The notes: generated by a model from the sequence alone, not told the origin. Counted from the stretch's first letter, positions 51,259-61,249 are shown. The stretch: 64,000 nt of DNA from Pseudoxanthomonas wuyuanensis (GCF_900215535.1 NZ_OCND01000001.1:186001-250000), one strand, 5' to 3'. Program-made: numbers and translations.

Positions 51259-52602
51259 ATGTCCGAATCCTTTGCTCCCCCAGAAACCTGCGACCTGCTG
51301 ATAGAAGCCGGCTTCGTCATCCCGGTGCAGCCGGCCGGCGCGGTGCTGGAAAACCACGCGGTGGCGGTGCGTGGCGGCGAAATCGTAGCCATCCTGCCCA
51401 CGGCCGAGGCTCGCGCGCGCTTTGCGCCGGCGCAGACCGTATCGCGCCCGGAGGCGGCGCTGATCCCCGGCCTGGTCAACGCGCATACGCACAATCCGAT
51501 GACGCTGCTGCGCGGCATCGCCGACGACCTGCCGCTGATGGTCTGGTTGCAGCAGCATATCTGGCCGGTCGAGGCCGCGGTGATCGGGCCGGAATTCGTC
51601 GCCGACGGCATGGCGCTGGCGATTGCCGAGATGCTGCGCGGTGGCACCACCTGCGCCAACGAGAATTATTTCTTCCCCGATGTGCAGGCCGCGGTCTACA
51701 AGCGCCACGGTTTCCGGGCGCGCGTCGGCTTGCCGGTGATCGATTTCCCGACCGCCTGGGCCAGCAGTTCGGACGAGTACTTCGACAAGGCCGGCGAGGT
51801 CCATGATCAATGGCGCGGCGATGCGCTGATCGGCACCGCGTTCGTGCCGCATGCGCCCTACACCGTCAACGACGCCAATTTCGAACGCATCCGCATGCTG
51901 TCCGACCAACTGGACATACCGGTGCATCTGCACACCCATGAGACGGCGCAGGAAATCACCGACTCGCTGAAGCAGCACGGGCAGCGCCCGCTGGCGCGTC
52001 TGGACCGGCTGGGGCTGGTCAACGACCGCCTGATCGCCATTCATATGACCCAGCTGACCGAGGCCGAGATACAGCTGTGCGCCGAACGCGGCGTATCGGT
52101 GGTGCACTGCCCGGAATCCAACCTGAAACTGGCGTCGGGTTTCTGCCCGGCCGGCGCGTTGCAGCGGGCCGGGGTCAACCTGGCCATCGGCACCGACGGC
52201 TGCGCCAGCAACAACGACCTGGACATGTTCAGCGAAGTCCGCACCGCCGCGCAGCTGGCCAAGGCGGTGGCCAACGACGCCACCGCGCTGGATGCGGCCA
52301 GCGCCCTGCATGCGGCCACGTTGGGCGGGGCGAAGGCGTTGGGTTTCGGCGACCGCATCGGTTCGATCGAGGTCGGCAAGCAGGCGGATCTGGCCTGCGT
52401 GGATCTGTCCGCGCTGGAAACCCAGCCGCTGCACCATGTGATCTCGCAGCTGATCTACGCCACCGGCCGCCACCAGGTCACCGATGTATGGATCGCCGGC
52501 CGGCCCAGGCTGATCCAGCGCGAGCTGGTCGATATCGACACCGTCGCGCTGGTCGCCAATGCGCGGCAATGGCACCAGCGCATCCGCAACCTCCATTCCT
52601 GA
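51259..52602 (+). CDS. mtaD: TRZ/ATZ family amidohydrolase (5'-methylthioadenosine/SAH deaminase type)
   Basis: A 447-residue metal-dependent deaminase. Metal ligands in PGLVNAHTHNPMTLLRG, HLHTHETAQEI, and the Asp in AIGTDGCASNNDLDMF. A region MVWLQQHIWPVEAAVIGPEF follows the first metal site, as in MtaD/SAH deaminases that work on methylthioadenosine or S-adenosylhomocysteine. Specificity cannot be proven from motifs. It is followed by an alpha/beta hydrolase, ubiG and gph. Confidence 0.82.
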   Translation: MSESFAPPETCDLLIEAGFVIPVQPAGAVLENHAVAVRGGEIVAILPTAEARARFAPAQTVSRPEAALIPGLVNAHTHNPMTLLRGIADDLPLMVWLQQHIWPVEAAVIGPEFVADGMALAIAEMLRGGTTCANENYFFPDVQAAVYKRHGFRARVGLPVIDFPTAWASSSDEYFDKAGEVHDQWRGDALIGTAFVPHAPYTVNDANFERIRMLSDQLDIPVHLHTHETAQEITDSLKQHGQRPLARLDRLGLVNDRLIAIHMTQLTEAEIQLCAERGVSVVHCPESNLKLASGFCPAGALQRAGVNLAIGTDGCASNNDLDMFSEVRTAAQLAKAVANDATALDAASALHAATLGGAKALGFGDRIGSIEVGKQADLACVDLSALETQPLHHVISQLIYATGRHQVTDVWIAGRPRLIQRELVDIDTVALVANARQWHQRIRNLHS

Positions 52603-52624
52603 TGCAGCGCTGCGCGGTGCCGGC

Positions 52625-53404
52625 ATGAGCGAGATGACCCAGCCCGTTCCCATTGTGCTGATCCATGGCCTGATCGGCGATCTGCGGATCGTCGCCGACA
52701 GCGATGCTTTTGGCGGGGCGCCGGTGCTGGCGCCCAACCTGCTGGGTTACGGCAGCAACCGGGGGGTACCGGCAACGGCCATCACGCTGCCGGCGCAAGT
52801 GGAATGGCTGGAGTCAGCGATTGCGGCCCGTTTTGGCGAACGTCCGGTGCATCTGGTCGGCCATTCCGTCGGCGGTGCGGTCGCAATGCTGTTCGCGCAC
52901 CGTCATCCGCAGCGGGTCGCCGCACTGGTCAGCATCGAGGGTAATTTCACCCTGGCCGACGCATTCTGGTCGGCGTCGCTGGCTGCGATGCCACCGTCTG
53001 AAGCCGAGCGCTTGCTCGAATCGATGCGCGCGCAACCGGCGGCCTGGATAGCGCAAGCGGTACAGGAACCGCCTGCGTGGGCGACGGCGCTGGCGGCGGA
53101 CTGGCTGGCCTTGCAGCCGGCCTCGACGTTGCAGGCGATGGCGCGTTCGGTGGTCGATGAGACCGGTGCGCCGTCCTATCTGGACCGCGTTCGCGAGGTC
53201 TTTGCCAGGCATCCGGTACATCTGATCGCGGGCGAGCGATCACGCAGCGGTTGGGACGTTCCCGAATGGGCCTGGCGGCAGGCTGCCAGCACGACGATCG
53301 TCGCCCAGGCCGGCCATCTGCCGATGGTCGACGACCGCCAGGGATTCCCGCTACGGCTGGCGCGCTTGCTGGGTATGGCCGCGCCGGAGCCGGTTCATCA
53401 CTGA
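52625..53404 (+). CDS. Alpha/beta hydrolase
   Basis: A 259-residue hydrolase with oxyanion region [16 protein letters not shown], the nucleophile elbow [13 protein letters not shown] and the catalytic His in [12 protein letters not shown]. Substrate unknown. The ATG at 52625 is chosen to lie after the stop of the deaminase gene. It ends 25 bp before ubiG. Confidence 0.8.
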   Translation: MSEMTQPVPIVLIHGLIGDLRIVADSDAFGGAPVLAPNLLGYGSNRGVPATAITLPAQVEWLESAIAARFGERPVHLVGHSVGGAVAMLFAHRHPQRVAALVSIEGNFTLADAFWSASLAAMPPSEAERLLESMRAQPAAWIAQAVQEPPAWATALAADWLALQPASTLQAMARSVVDETGAPSYLDRVREVFARHPVHLIAGERSRSGWDVPEWAWRQAASTTIVAQAGHLPMVDDRQGFPLRLARLLGMAAPEPVHH

Positions 53405-53429
53405 CGCCAACGACATGAGAATCGACGAT

Positions 53430-54167
53430 ATGAATGAACAGGCATCGCCGTCGGCGGCCAATTTCGATCAGGCCGAGCTGGACAAGTTCGGCGCGCTGGC
53501 CAACCGTTGGTGGGACCCCGACGGCCCGCAGAAGCCGCTGCATGCGCTCAACCCGGTGCGGCTGGACTATGTGCGCCAGCGCGTGACGTTGCAGGGCGCG
53601 CAGGTGCTGGACGTGGGCTGCGGCGGCGGCCTGCTCAGCGAAGCGCTGGCGCGCGAGGGCGCGCAGGTCAGCGCCATCGATCTGGCGCCGGAGCTGATCA
53701 AGGTGGCCCGCCTGCATCGGCTGGAGTCCGGTGTGCAGGTCGACTACCAGCTCAAGCCGGTGGAAGAACTGGCGGCCGAGCGGCCGGGCAGCTTCGATGC
53801 GATCGCCTGCATGGAGATGCTGGAGCATGTGCCCGATCCCGGTTCGATCATCGACGCCTGCGCCACGCTGCTGAAGCCGGGCGGGCGGCTGTTCCTGTCC
53901 ACCCTCAACCGTACGCCGGCCGCCTTTGCGCTGGCCATTGTCGGTGCCGAATACGTGGCGCGGCTGCTGCCCAGGGGCACCCATCATTACCAGGAGTTCA
54001 TCAAGCCGGCCGAACTGGCCGCCTGGCTGCGCGCGGCCGGCCTGCAACTGGAAGATGTCAGCGGCCTGGTCTACGAACCCTGGCGCAACCGGGCGCGCAT
54101 CAGCCGGCGCACCGACGTCAACTACCTGGCCTGTGCCGTGAAGCCGGGAGCTGCCGGTGACAGGTAA
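53430..54167 (+). CDS. ubiG: Ubiquinone biosynthesis O-methyltransferase UbiG
   Basis: A 245-residue SAM-dependent methyltransferase for both O-methylations of ubiquinone synthesis. [20 protein letters not shown] and NPVRLDYV are the UbiG N-terminal marks, SAM motif I is [20 protein letters not shown], and [20 protein letters not shown] is characteristic. It overlaps gph by 11 bases, as often seen in related genomes. An in-frame ATG at 53415 is a possible alternative start. Confidence 0.95.
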   Translation: MNEQASPSAANFDQAELDKFGALANRWWDPDGPQKPLHALNPVRLDYVRQRVTLQGAQVLDVGCGGGLLSEALAREGAQVSAIDLAPELIKVARLHRLESGVQVDYQLKPVEELAAERPGSFDAIACMEMLEHVPDPGSIIDACATLLKPGGRLFLSTLNRTPAAFALAIVGAEYVARLLPRGTHHYQEFIKPAELAAWLRAAGLQLEDVSGLVYEPWRNRARISRRTDVNYLACAVKPGAAGDR

Positions 54168-54882
54168 CCGGTTGCAGGCGCAGGCAAGGGCGGGGCAGGG
54201 CGGTTTTCCGCGTGCGGCGTTGTTCGATCTGGATGGCACCCTGCTGGACAGCGCGCTGGACATGCTGGCCACCGCCAACCGTCTGCGCGGCGACCGCGGC
54301 ATCGCGCCGATGGCGCTGGCCGAATTGCGTCCGCATGTGTCCAAGGGCGCGCGGGCGATGCTGGCGGCGGCCTTCCCGCAGATCGCGCAGGCCGGGCGCG
54401 AAGCGATGGTGGCCGAATTCCTGGCCGTCTATCAGCAGGAACTGGGCCGTCACAGCCGCTTGTTCGACGGTGTCGAAACGATGCTGTCGGCGCTGGAACG
54501 GCATGGTGCGGTCTGGGGCATCGTCACCAACAAGCCGGAATACCTGGCCCGCCAGATTCTGCCGCAGCTGGGTTGGGAGAGCCGTTGCGCGGTGTTGATC
54601 GGCGGGGATACGCTGGCCGAGAAAAAACCGCACCCGCTACCGTTGCAGGTCGCCGCCGAGCGCATCGGTATCGCCATCGACGGGTGCGTCTACGTGGGCG
54701 ATGACGAGCGCGACATCGTCGCCGCGCGCGCCGCCGGCATGCCGTCCATCGCCGCCTTGTGGGGGTACCGCCTGGATGGCGAACAGCCGCAAAGCTGGCA
54801 GCCCGATGCCATGTGCGAACTGCCGCAAGACCTCGCCGAACCGGCCGCATGGCCCACGCCGCCGGTTCCTCGAACCCTGTAG
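54157..54882 (+). CDS. gph: Phosphoglycolate phosphatase (HAD family)
   Basis: A 241-residue HAD hydrolase that starts with GTG inside ubiG. Motif [19 protein letters not shown] carries the nucleophile Asp, motif II is [10 protein letters not shown], the Lys and acidic motifs lie in [14 protein letters not shown] and [19 protein letters not shown]. The link with ubiG is usual for Gph. Confidence 0.9.
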   Translation: MTGNRLQAQARAGQGGFPRAALFDLDGTLLDSALDMLATANRLRGDRGIAPMALAELRPHVSKGARAMLAAAFPQIAQAGREAMVAEFLAVYQQELGRHSRLFDGVETMLSALERHGAVWGIVTNKPEYLARQILPQLGWESRCAVLIGGDTLAEKKPHPLPLQVAAERIGIAIDGCVYVGDDERDIVAARAAGMPSIAALWGYRLDGEQPQSWQPDAMCELPQDLAEPAAWPTPPVPRTL

Positions 54883-54962
54883 GAGCGCCGGCCCCGGCGC
54901 GAGCTCTTCGGCGACCGATGGGCACGTAGAGCAAGAGCCCGCGCCGGGGACGGCGCTTCCAC
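54882..54962. repeat. Extragenic palindrome (TAGGAGCGCCGGCCCCGGCG type)
   Basis: GTAGGAGCGCCGGCCCCGGC near the start and GCGCCGGGGACGGCGCTTCC near the end form imperfect arms. It may also end transcription of gph. Confidence 0.65.
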
Positions 54963-54986
54963 GAGACTGCCCTTTCAAGAACCCGA

Positions 54987-55703
54987 ATGTCCGATTCCAC
55001 CGCTCTCGACAGTTTCCTGGACAAATGGCGCGCGCGCTGGCCGGAATGGCAGGTGGCCGAAACCTTCGTGCCGGCGCCGCGGCGCCGGCTTGCGGTGGCC
55101 TGGTTCGCGTTGCTGCAGGAGTTCGAAGACGCGATGAACATCGCCGGCGACCCGCTGCCCGCCGACGCCAAGCTGGGCTGGTGGGGCGAGGAACTGCGCG
55201 ACTGGTCGCGCCAGCGTTCGCGGCACCCGCTGGGACGGGTATTGGAACCGTGTCCGGCGCCCTGGGAGGCGCTGGCAGGAGCGTTGCCGGCGTTGGCTGC
55301 CGCACGGGCGCCGGTGGACGATATCGGGGAGGCTTTCAGCCGTTTGCGCGATTACGCCCAGGCCGTGGCGGCGGTGGAAGCCAGCCTGTTCGACGCCGCA
55401 ACCGCCGGGCAAGCGGCAAATGCGATCGCAGCACAGACGCTGGCGGCTCGGCTGGCCGAGGCGGGGCCGGCGGCGCTGGCCGGCAGCGGCAATGCGGGCG
55501 ATGACGGCGACAGGGGCATGCTCCAGGTGGGTGAGGCCTTGCTGAAGCAGTGGCCGTTGCCGCGGCAGGCGCCTCGCGAACGGCGGATCTGGGCGGCGCT
55601 GGCCCGGCAGCGCCTGCAGCGCCGTGTTGGCGCGGGGCAGCCGGTGGCGGCGGCAGCCCCGCTGCGGCTGCTGCTGACCGCCTGGTGGGCGGCGCGGGGC
55701 TAG
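54987..55703 (+). CDS. Squalene/phytoene synthase-like protein
   Basis: A 238-residue protein with RRRLAVAWFALLQEFEDAMN and LGWWGEELRDWSRQRSRHPL, the second an Asp-poor version of the prenyl-synthase wording. The Asp-rich motifs of active synthases (DxxxD) are not clear, so it is probably a non-classical member, as in the short Xanthomonas homologues. Its stop TAG is formed at the edge of the inserted repeat element (55702). Confidence 0.65.
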   Translation: MSDSTALDSFLDKWRARWPEWQVAETFVPAPRRRLAVAWFALLQEFEDAMNIAGDPLPADAKLGWWGEELRDWSRQRSRHPLGRVLEPCPAPWEALAGALPALAAARAPVDDIGEAFSRLRDYAQAVAAVEASLFDAATAGQAANAIAAQTLAARLAEAGPAALAGSGNAGDDGDRGMLQVGEALLKQWPLPRQAPRERRIWAALARQRLQRRVGAGQPVAAAAPLRLLLTAWWAARG

Positions 55704-55906
55704 AGCGTGTTATGGCCTTTGGGGTGAGTGCGACAGCGGCCTTCCCGAAGAGCCTGCCCCGTACTTGATACGGGGGTTGCGCGCCAGCGCCGCCGCAGCC
55801 GCGTTGCCCGGCTTGCCTTGGGCACCACCCAAGGATCGCGCCGGACGCCTTGCTGCAACGGCGCTGGCGCGCAACGCATCTCATCCCAAAGGGCATAACA
55901 CGCTCT
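55702..55906. mobile_element. MITE-like element with 28-bp terminal inverted repeats
   Basis: The left end AGAGCGTGTTATGGCCTTTG and the right end (reverse complement AGAGCGTGTTATGCCCTTTG) match over 28 bp with three differences. The inside has no gene but carries a second GCGCGCCAGCGCCG/CGGCGCTGGCGCGC pair. No clear target-site duplication is visible. The element abuts the 3' end of the 54987 gene. Confidence 0.75.
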
Positions 55907-56033
55907 GGGACCGCCGTCCCCATCCATGCCGTCTATCGCAGCGATAGCGCCGGCGCCGGCACGTAACAGACTGTTTCATCAAGGGGTTCGGCGCAGCGGG
56001 TACAATGGCCGCCGTCACTCCCCCGGCACCGCC

Positions 56034-56963
56034 ATGTCCTCCCCGCCTTCAGCGCCCCGCGCCGATCTCCCCGATGTCGCCGACCACAGCGTACCGTTCG
56101 CGCGGCCGCTGGACTGGGTGGGCATGGACAACATCGCGCTGCCGATCCGGATTTCCGATGGCGTAGGCGGCCAGTTGCAGGTCGCGGCGAGCATCGATTT
56201 GTCGGTCAACCTGGTCAATCCGGACGCGCGCGGCATCCATATGTCGCGGCTGTACCTGCAATTGCAGGATGGATTGGCCCGCGAGGCGATTACTCCGGCC
56301 GGGTTGCGCCATCTGCTGCAGGACGGCATCGCTTCGCAGAACGGGCTGGCCTCGCAGGCGCGGCTGACGCTGCGCTACGAGGCCTTGCTGCAGCGACGCG
56401 CGCTGGAAAGCGACTATGCGGGCTGGAAGCGCTATCCGGTGGGAATCGAAGCCACGCTGAGCGACGGCCATCTGCACCTGGCGTTGTCGTTCGCGGTGGA
56501 ATATTCCAGCACCTGCCCGGCTTCGGCGGCGCTGTCGCGCCAGGCCAATGCCGAGCGTTTCGCCGATGATTTCGCCGCGGCGACGGATCTGTCGGTGGAA
56601 GGCGTTCACGACTGGCTGGCGTCCGAGCGCGGCCTGGCTGCGACTCCGCACGCGCAGCGTAGCCGTGCGCAGATCCGGGTGGAACTGCGCCCGCAGTTCG
56701 ACGAACTGCCGCTGGTGCCGTTGATCGACGCGGTTGAAGCAGTCCTGGCCACGCCGGTGCAGACCGCCGTCAAGCGCGTCGACGAACAGGCCTTCGCCCG
56801 TCTGAACGCCGAGAACCTGATGTTCTGCGAAGACGCCGCACGCCGGGTCGCCTCGGTATTGTCCAGCGACGCCCGCATCGCGCGGTACCAGGCCACCGTA
56901 GCCCACTACGAGAGCCTGCACCCGCACGACGCGGTGGCCCGCGTCAGCGGCAGCAATCCCTGA
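56034..56963 (+). CDS. folE2: GTP cyclohydrolase FolE2
   Basis: A 309-residue type IB GTP cyclohydrolase for folate synthesis, able to work when zinc is scarce. Typical marks are LDWVGMDNIALPIRISDG, SIDLSVNLVNPDARGIHMSR, STCPASAALSRQ and MFCEDAARRVASVLSSD. The ATG at 56034 fits the family length. Confidence 0.9.
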   Translation: MSSPPSAPRADLPDVADHSVPFARPLDWVGMDNIALPIRISDGVGGQLQVAASIDLSVNLVNPDARGIHMSRLYLQLQDGLAREAITPAGLRHLLQDGIASQNGLASQARLTLRYEALLQRRALESDYAGWKRYPVGIEATLSDGHLHLALSFAVEYSSTCPASAALSRQANAERFADDFAAATDLSVEGVHDWLASERGLAATPHAQRSRAQIRVELRPQFDELPLVPLIDAVEAVLATPVQTAVKRVDEQAFARLNAENLMFCEDAARRVASVLSSDARIARYQATVAHYESLHPHDAVARVSGSNP

Positions 56964-56992
56964 CGCTGCGAACCCATCCTGTGTAGCTGCGT

Positions 56993-57562
56993 AGGAGCGA
57001 CGTGAGTCGCGATGGGTTACCGGTAGAGCTTCATCGCGACTGACGTCGCTCCCACAAGATGGAAAGCTCGCGTCGGGGACGCCGCTCCCAGGAAGCTGTT
57101 TTCCGCGTTCGAGCACCGCGCCCCCCATAGCGCCTCAACGCGGACGATGACGAATGCGCCGCAGCAGGGTCCGGCTGTGCGCCTGAATCGCCCAGGATGA
57201 CTCGTTTGTGAGGAAAGTTACCCTGTGGGAGCGACGTGGGTCGCGATGGGTGACCGGTAGAGCTTCATCGCGACTGACGTCGCTCCTACAAGGTGGAAGG
57301 CTCGCGTCGGGGACGCCGCTCCCAGGAAGCTGTTTTCCGCGTTCGAGCACCGCGCTCCCATAGCGCCTCAACGCGGACGATGACGAATGCGCCGCAGCAG
57401 GGTCCGGCTGTGCGCCTGAATCGCCCAGGATGACTCGTTTGTGAGGAAAGTTACCCTGTGGGAGCGACGTGGGTCGCGATGGGTGACCGGTAGAGCTTCA
57501 TCGCGACTGACGTCGCTCCTACAAGGTGGAAGGCTCGCGTCGGGGACGCCGCTCCCAGGAAG
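56993..57562. repeat. Tandem 233-bp repeat, about two and a half copies
   Basis: Units begin at about 56994, 57228 and 57461 with GGAGCGACGTGGGTCGCGAT. Each holds an extragenic palindrome, a segment matching the last seven codons of the M23 peptidase gene (CGCGTTCGAGCACCGCG versus CGCGTTCGAGTACCAGC), and a spacer. The last unit runs into the genuine end of that gene. Confidence 0.88.
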
Positions 57563-58417
57563 CTACTTCCCGCGTTCGAGTACCAGCAGCGGATCGATAC
57601 GCACATCGAACCAGTTCATCCCCCAATGCAGATGCGGCCCGGTCGCGCGCCCGGTGGCGCCGACCGCGCCGATGACCTGACCCGGTTCCACCCGGTCGCC
57701 GACTTTCACATCGATGCGCGACAGGTGCAGAAAGTTGGAACTGACGCCGTGGCCGTGATCCAGCAGCAGGGTGCCGCCGGTCAGGTACAGGTCGGGTGAC
57801 GCGAAGCTCACCACGCCGCCGGCCGGCGCTTTCACTGGCGTGCCATTGGGCGCGGCGATGTCCATCCCCGAATGCCCGGCGCCGGGCTGGCCGTTGTAGA
57901 CGCGGGCATTGCCGAAGCGGCCGCTGATGCGGCCCTGCACCGGCCACTGGAAGGGCATCGCGAAATCGGCGCGGTCGTCGTCGCGCACGCGGGCGGCGGT
58001 GACCAGCGCCTGTTCGCGCTTGATGCGCTCGGCGATCGCCGGCGGCGGATTGACGGTCTTCGGCGGTACGCCGCTGACATGTTCCACCGGCCAGTCGCGC
58101 GCGCTGACCGAAATGCGTACCGGCTCGCTGCGCCCGGACGGGGTGAGCACCGTCAACGCCAGCGGGCCTTTTTCGTCGCGGCCCACGCCGAAAGCCACCG
58201 TGCCGTAGCCGGTGCTGCGCAGCACGCGCTCGCGGTACCGCACGATGCTGCCGGGCGGCACCTTGCCCAAGACCAGCGCGCCTTGCGGTACGGTGGCGGG
58301 GAAGACCACGCGTTCGTCCGCGATCAGCGCCGGCATGGGGGCCGGCGCTTGCGCGGCCAGCGGCGGCGACCAGCCGGCGGCCATGGCCGCCAGCACCGCC
58401 ACGATGCCCAGCTTCAA
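57563..58417 (-). CDS. M23 (LytM) family peptidase
   Basis: A 284-residue secreted peptidase. The signal peptide LKLGIVAVLAAMAAGWSPPL starts at a TTG that overlaps the stop of pyrC. The C-terminal domain has GAGHSGMDIAAPNGTPVKAP and GPHLHWGMNWFDVRIDP, which give the zinc ligands of a LytM endopeptidase that cuts peptidoglycan cross-links. It is the last gene of an overlapping operon with yidD and pyrC. Confidence 0.9.
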   Translation of the reverse strand: MKLGIVAVLAAMAAGWSPPLAAQAPAPMPALIADERVVFPATVPQGALVLGKVPPGSIVRYRERVLRSTGYGTVAFGVGRDEKGPLALTVLTPSGRSEPVRISVSARDWPVEHVSGVPPKTVNPPPAIAERIKREQALVTAARVRDDDRADFAMPFQWPVQGRISGRFGNARVYNGQPGAGHSGMDIAAPNGTPVKAPAGGVVSFASPDLYLTGGTLLLDHGHGVSSNFLHLSRIDVKVGDRVEPGQVIGAVGATGRATGPHLHWGMNWFDVRIDPLLVLERGK

Positions 58418-59760
58418 CGCGCGAATTCCAGCCGCTGGCCGACAGGCGTGCCGACCAGGTGCTCGCCATTCCAGACCATGCGGCCGTTGACCCAGGTGGC
58501 GCCGATGCGCGAGCGGAACATGGTGCCCTCGAACGGCGACCAGCCGCACTTGGACAGCACATCCTCGCGCTTGACCGTGAATTCCTCGTCGTCGATCAGC
58601 ACCAGATCGGCCCAATAGCCTTCGCGCAGGAAACCGCGCTCCTTGACATCGAACAGCTGCGCCGGTGCGTGGGCGAATTTCTGCACGATCTGGGTGGCCT
58701 TCAGTTTCTTCTCGTGCACCAGCTCCAGCGCCGCCACCAGCGCGTACTGCACCAGCGGCAATCCCGAAGGCGCCTGCGCATAGGGCTTTTCCTTTTCCTC
58801 CAGCGTATGCGGGGCGTGGTCGGTGGCCAGCACGTCGATCACGTCGGTGGCCAGCGCCTTGATCAGCGCTTCGCGGTCGCCGGCGTCCTTGATGGCCGGA
58901 TTGCACTTGATGAAGTTGCCCAGCCGCGCGTAGTCGCCGCGGTCGAAGCGCAGGAAATGCACGCAGGTTTCGGCGGTGATGCGCTTGCGCGCGCCATCGC
59001 TGTGGATCAGCGGGCCGGGCGCGAACAGCGCCAGTTCGTCGGCGGTGGAGATGTGCAGCACATGCAGGCGGGTGCCGTGCTTGCGCGCCAGCGACAGCGC
59101 CAGCCGGGTCGACTTGATGCAGGCCTCGCGGCTGCGGATGTCGGGGTGGTGTTCTGCGCCGAGGGCATCGCCGTACCTGGCCTGGAACGCGGCCAGGTTG
59201 GCGTCGATGGTCGGGGTGTCTTCGCAGTGGGTGATGATGGGCGTGGGCGCTTCGCGGAAGATCGCGTCCAGCGTGTCCGGATTGTCGACCAGCATGTTGC
59301 CGGTGGAGGCGCCCATGAACACCTTGATGCCCGGCGCGGTCTTCGGGTCCAGGGTGCGGACGTCGGCCAGATTGTCGTTGCTGGCGCCCAGGTAGAAGCC
59401 GTAGTTGCCCCAGGCCCGGCCCTTGGCGCGCTGGTACTTGTCGGCCAGCGCTTCGGCGTTCAGCGTCGGCGGGCTGGTATTGGGCATGTCCATGAAGCTG
59501 GTCAGTCCGCCGGCGACCGCGGCGGCCGATTCGGTGGCGATATCGCCCTTGTGCGGCATGCCCGGTTCGCGGAAGTGGACCTGGTCGTCGATCATGCCGG
59601 GCAGCAGCCAGCGGCCGCCGGCTTCGATGATCTTGTCCTCGGGGCGCGCTGCCACGCTGGCGCCGATATGGGTGATGCGACCGTTCTCGAAGCGCAGGTC
59701 GCCTTCGGACTCGCGGCCTTCATTGACCAGACGGGCGTTGACTATCACGGTTCCGGGCAT
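58414..59760 (-). CDS. pyrC: Dihydroorotase (class I)
   Basis: A 448-residue amidohydrolase for pyrimidine synthesis. Metal ligands in LLPGMIDDQVHFREPGMPHK and ITHCEDTPTIDANL, later LHVLHISTADELAL, and the catalytic Asp in VIDVLATDHAPHTLEEKEKP. Class I type by length and wording. It overlaps yidD by one base and the M23 gene by four. Confidence 0.93.
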   Translation of the reverse strand: MPGTVIVNARLVNEGRESEGDLRFENGRITHIGASVAARPEDKIIEAGGRWLLPGMIDDQVHFREPGMPHKGDIATESAAAVAGGLTSFMDMPNTSPPTLNAEALADKYQRAKGRAWGNYGFYLGASNDNLADVRTLDPKTAPGIKVFMGASTGNMLVDNPDTLDAIFREAPTPIITHCEDTPTIDANLAAFQARYGDALGAEHHPDIRSREACIKSTRLALSLARKHGTRLHVLHISTADELALFAPGPLIHSDGARKRITAETCVHFLRFDRGDYARLGNFIKCNPAIKDAGDREALIKALATDVIDVLATDHAPHTLEEKEKPYAQAPSGLPLVQYALVAALELVHEKKLKATQIVQKFAHAPAQLFDVKERGFLREGYWADLVLIDDEEFTVKREDVLSKCGWSPFEGTMFRSRIGATWVNGRMVWNGEHLVGTPVGQRLEFAR

Positions 59761-60020
59761 CAGCGGGCTCCTGTGGGCGGAGGGGGAGAGGAGGGGTGGG
59801 AGGGCTTTTCGGGGACCGGGTCATGCCCGCCCGGGTGCAGCGGGTGGCAGCGGCCGATACGGCGCAGCGCCAGCCAGCTGCCTTTGATCGGGCCGAACCG
59901 GCCGATGGCCTCCATCGCGTATTCCGAGCAACTGGGCACGAAACGGCAGCGCGGACCCAGCAGCGGGCTGATCAGGAGCTTGTAGAGCCGCAGAACGGCA
60001 ATGAGTGCGCGGCCAATCAT
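59760..60020 (-). CDS. yidD: Membrane protein insertion efficiency factor YidD
   Basis: An 86-residue protein: [35 protein letters not shown] and [15 protein letters not shown], the complete YidD pattern. It helps the YidC insertase. It opens the three-gene operon with pyrC and the M23 gene instead of the more usual rpmH-rnpA-yidC setting. Confidence 0.93.
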   Translation of the reverse strand: MIGRALIAVLRLYKLLISPLLGPRCRFVPSCSEYAMEAIGRFGPIKGSWLALRRIGRCHPLHPGGHDPVPEKPSHPSSPPPPTGAR

Positions 60021-60116
60021 GTAGGGATGATAACCGCGTTGGCTTGCCGCTGCCGGCAGGGTAGGCTATAAAGTCGCGCTTTCCCGGTGATCGGGAAGAA
60101 CAAGGAAGCGCTGTTC

Positions 60117-61226
60117 GTGGCTGCAAAAAAACCTGCCAAGAAGGCCGCCAAGGCCGCCAAGAAACCCGCCAAGACCGTTGCCAAGAAGCCTGTCGTGACG
60201 AAGAAGGCTGTCGCCAAGAAACCGGCCGCAAAGCCGGCCAAACCGGCGCCGAAGAAGGCTGCGGCCAAACCCCTCGCCAAGAAGCCCGCGGCGAAGAAGG
60301 CGGCTGTCGCCAAGAATGCTGCCGCCAAGAAGCCGGTGGCCCCAAAGGCAGTGGCGAAGAAGGCCGTGGCCAGCAAGCCCAGCCCCAAGACGGCTGCTGC
60401 CAAGGCCGCGGCCCCCAAACCGGCAGCCAAGCCTGGCAAGGCGGCACCGGTCAAGAAGACCGCGCCCCACGTTGCACCCAAAACCGTACCGAAGCCGGCG
60501 AGCAAGCCGGCTCCGGCCAAATCTGCCCCCCCCAAGGCAGCTGGCCGTGTCGAAGCGCCTGCGACCAAGGTAGCTGTAACTCCGGCATCTGCGCCCGCTG
60601 CCAAGGCCCCGTCCCCTGCGAAGCCTGTGACTGCCCCCAAAACAACGACCAAGACAACCAAATCCGTGCCCGCTCCGCAACCTGCCGTGACCGCCAAGCC
60701 CACAACGCCGCGTCCTGTCGGTAAAGTGGCTGTTGCCGTCGCCGCCAAACCGGCCGCGCCGGTGGTGCGCAGCAAGGTGAAAGTGGTGCCGTACAAGACC
60801 GACGAATCGACCGGACGTCCCATCATTCCGCAGGGCTACAAGCCTTCGGCCGATGAGGAATACATGAGCACGCTGCAGCTGGAGTACTTCCGACAGCGGC
60901 TGCTGCAGTGGCGCGCGGATCTGGTCGAGGAATCCAAGCAGACAATCGAAAACCTGAAGGACGAAGTGCGCGATATCGGCGATGAGGCCGAGCGCGCCAC
61001 CCGCGAAACCGAGAATTCGCTGGAACTGCGCACCCGCGACCGTTACCGCAAGCTCATCGGCAAGATCGACAGCACGCTCAAGCGCCTGGATGCCGGCGAC
61101 TACGGTTATTGCGTCGATACCGGCGAGGAAATCGGCCTGGAACGGCTGGAAGCCCGCCTGACCGCCGAGCGCACCATCGATGCGCAGGAGCGCTGGGAGC
61201 ACCTGCAGAAGCAGCAGGGCGACTGA
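60117..61226 (+). CDS. dksA: DksA-type RNA polymerase regulator with a long Lys/Ala/Pro-rich N-terminus
   Basis: A 369-residue protein. The first 225 residues are an almost pure Lys/Ala/Pro region, of histone-H1 type. The DksA core follows (STLQLEYFRQRLLQWRADLV, then the coiled-coil tip DIGDEAERATRE with the acidic pair) and ends at GDYGYCVDTGEEIGLERLEA. Only one of the four zinc-finger Cys is left. It modulates rRNA and stress promoters with ppGpp. The GTG at 60117 with AAGGAAG upstream is preferred to the GTG at 60087. Confidence 0.88.
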   Translation: MAAKKPAKKAAKAAKKPAKTVAKKPVVTKKAVAKKPAAKPAKPAPKKAAAKPLAKKPAAKKAAVAKNAAAKKPVAPKAVAKKAVASKPSPKTAAAKAAAPKPAAKPGKAAPVKKTAPHVAPKTVPKPASKPAPAKSAPPKAAGRVEAPATKVAVTPASAPAAKAPSPAKPVTAPKTTTKTTKSVPAPQPAVTAKPTTPRPVGKVAVAVAAKPAAPVVRSKVKVVPYKTDESTGRPIIPQGYKPSADEEYMSTLQLEYFRQRLLQWRADLVEESKQTIENLKDEVRDIGDEAERATRETENSLELRTRDRYRKLIGKIDSTLKRLDAGDYGYCVDTGEEIGLERLEARLTAERTIDAQERWEHLQKQQGD

Positions 61227-61249
61227 GCCAGCGCTTGTCCCAGAGACTG

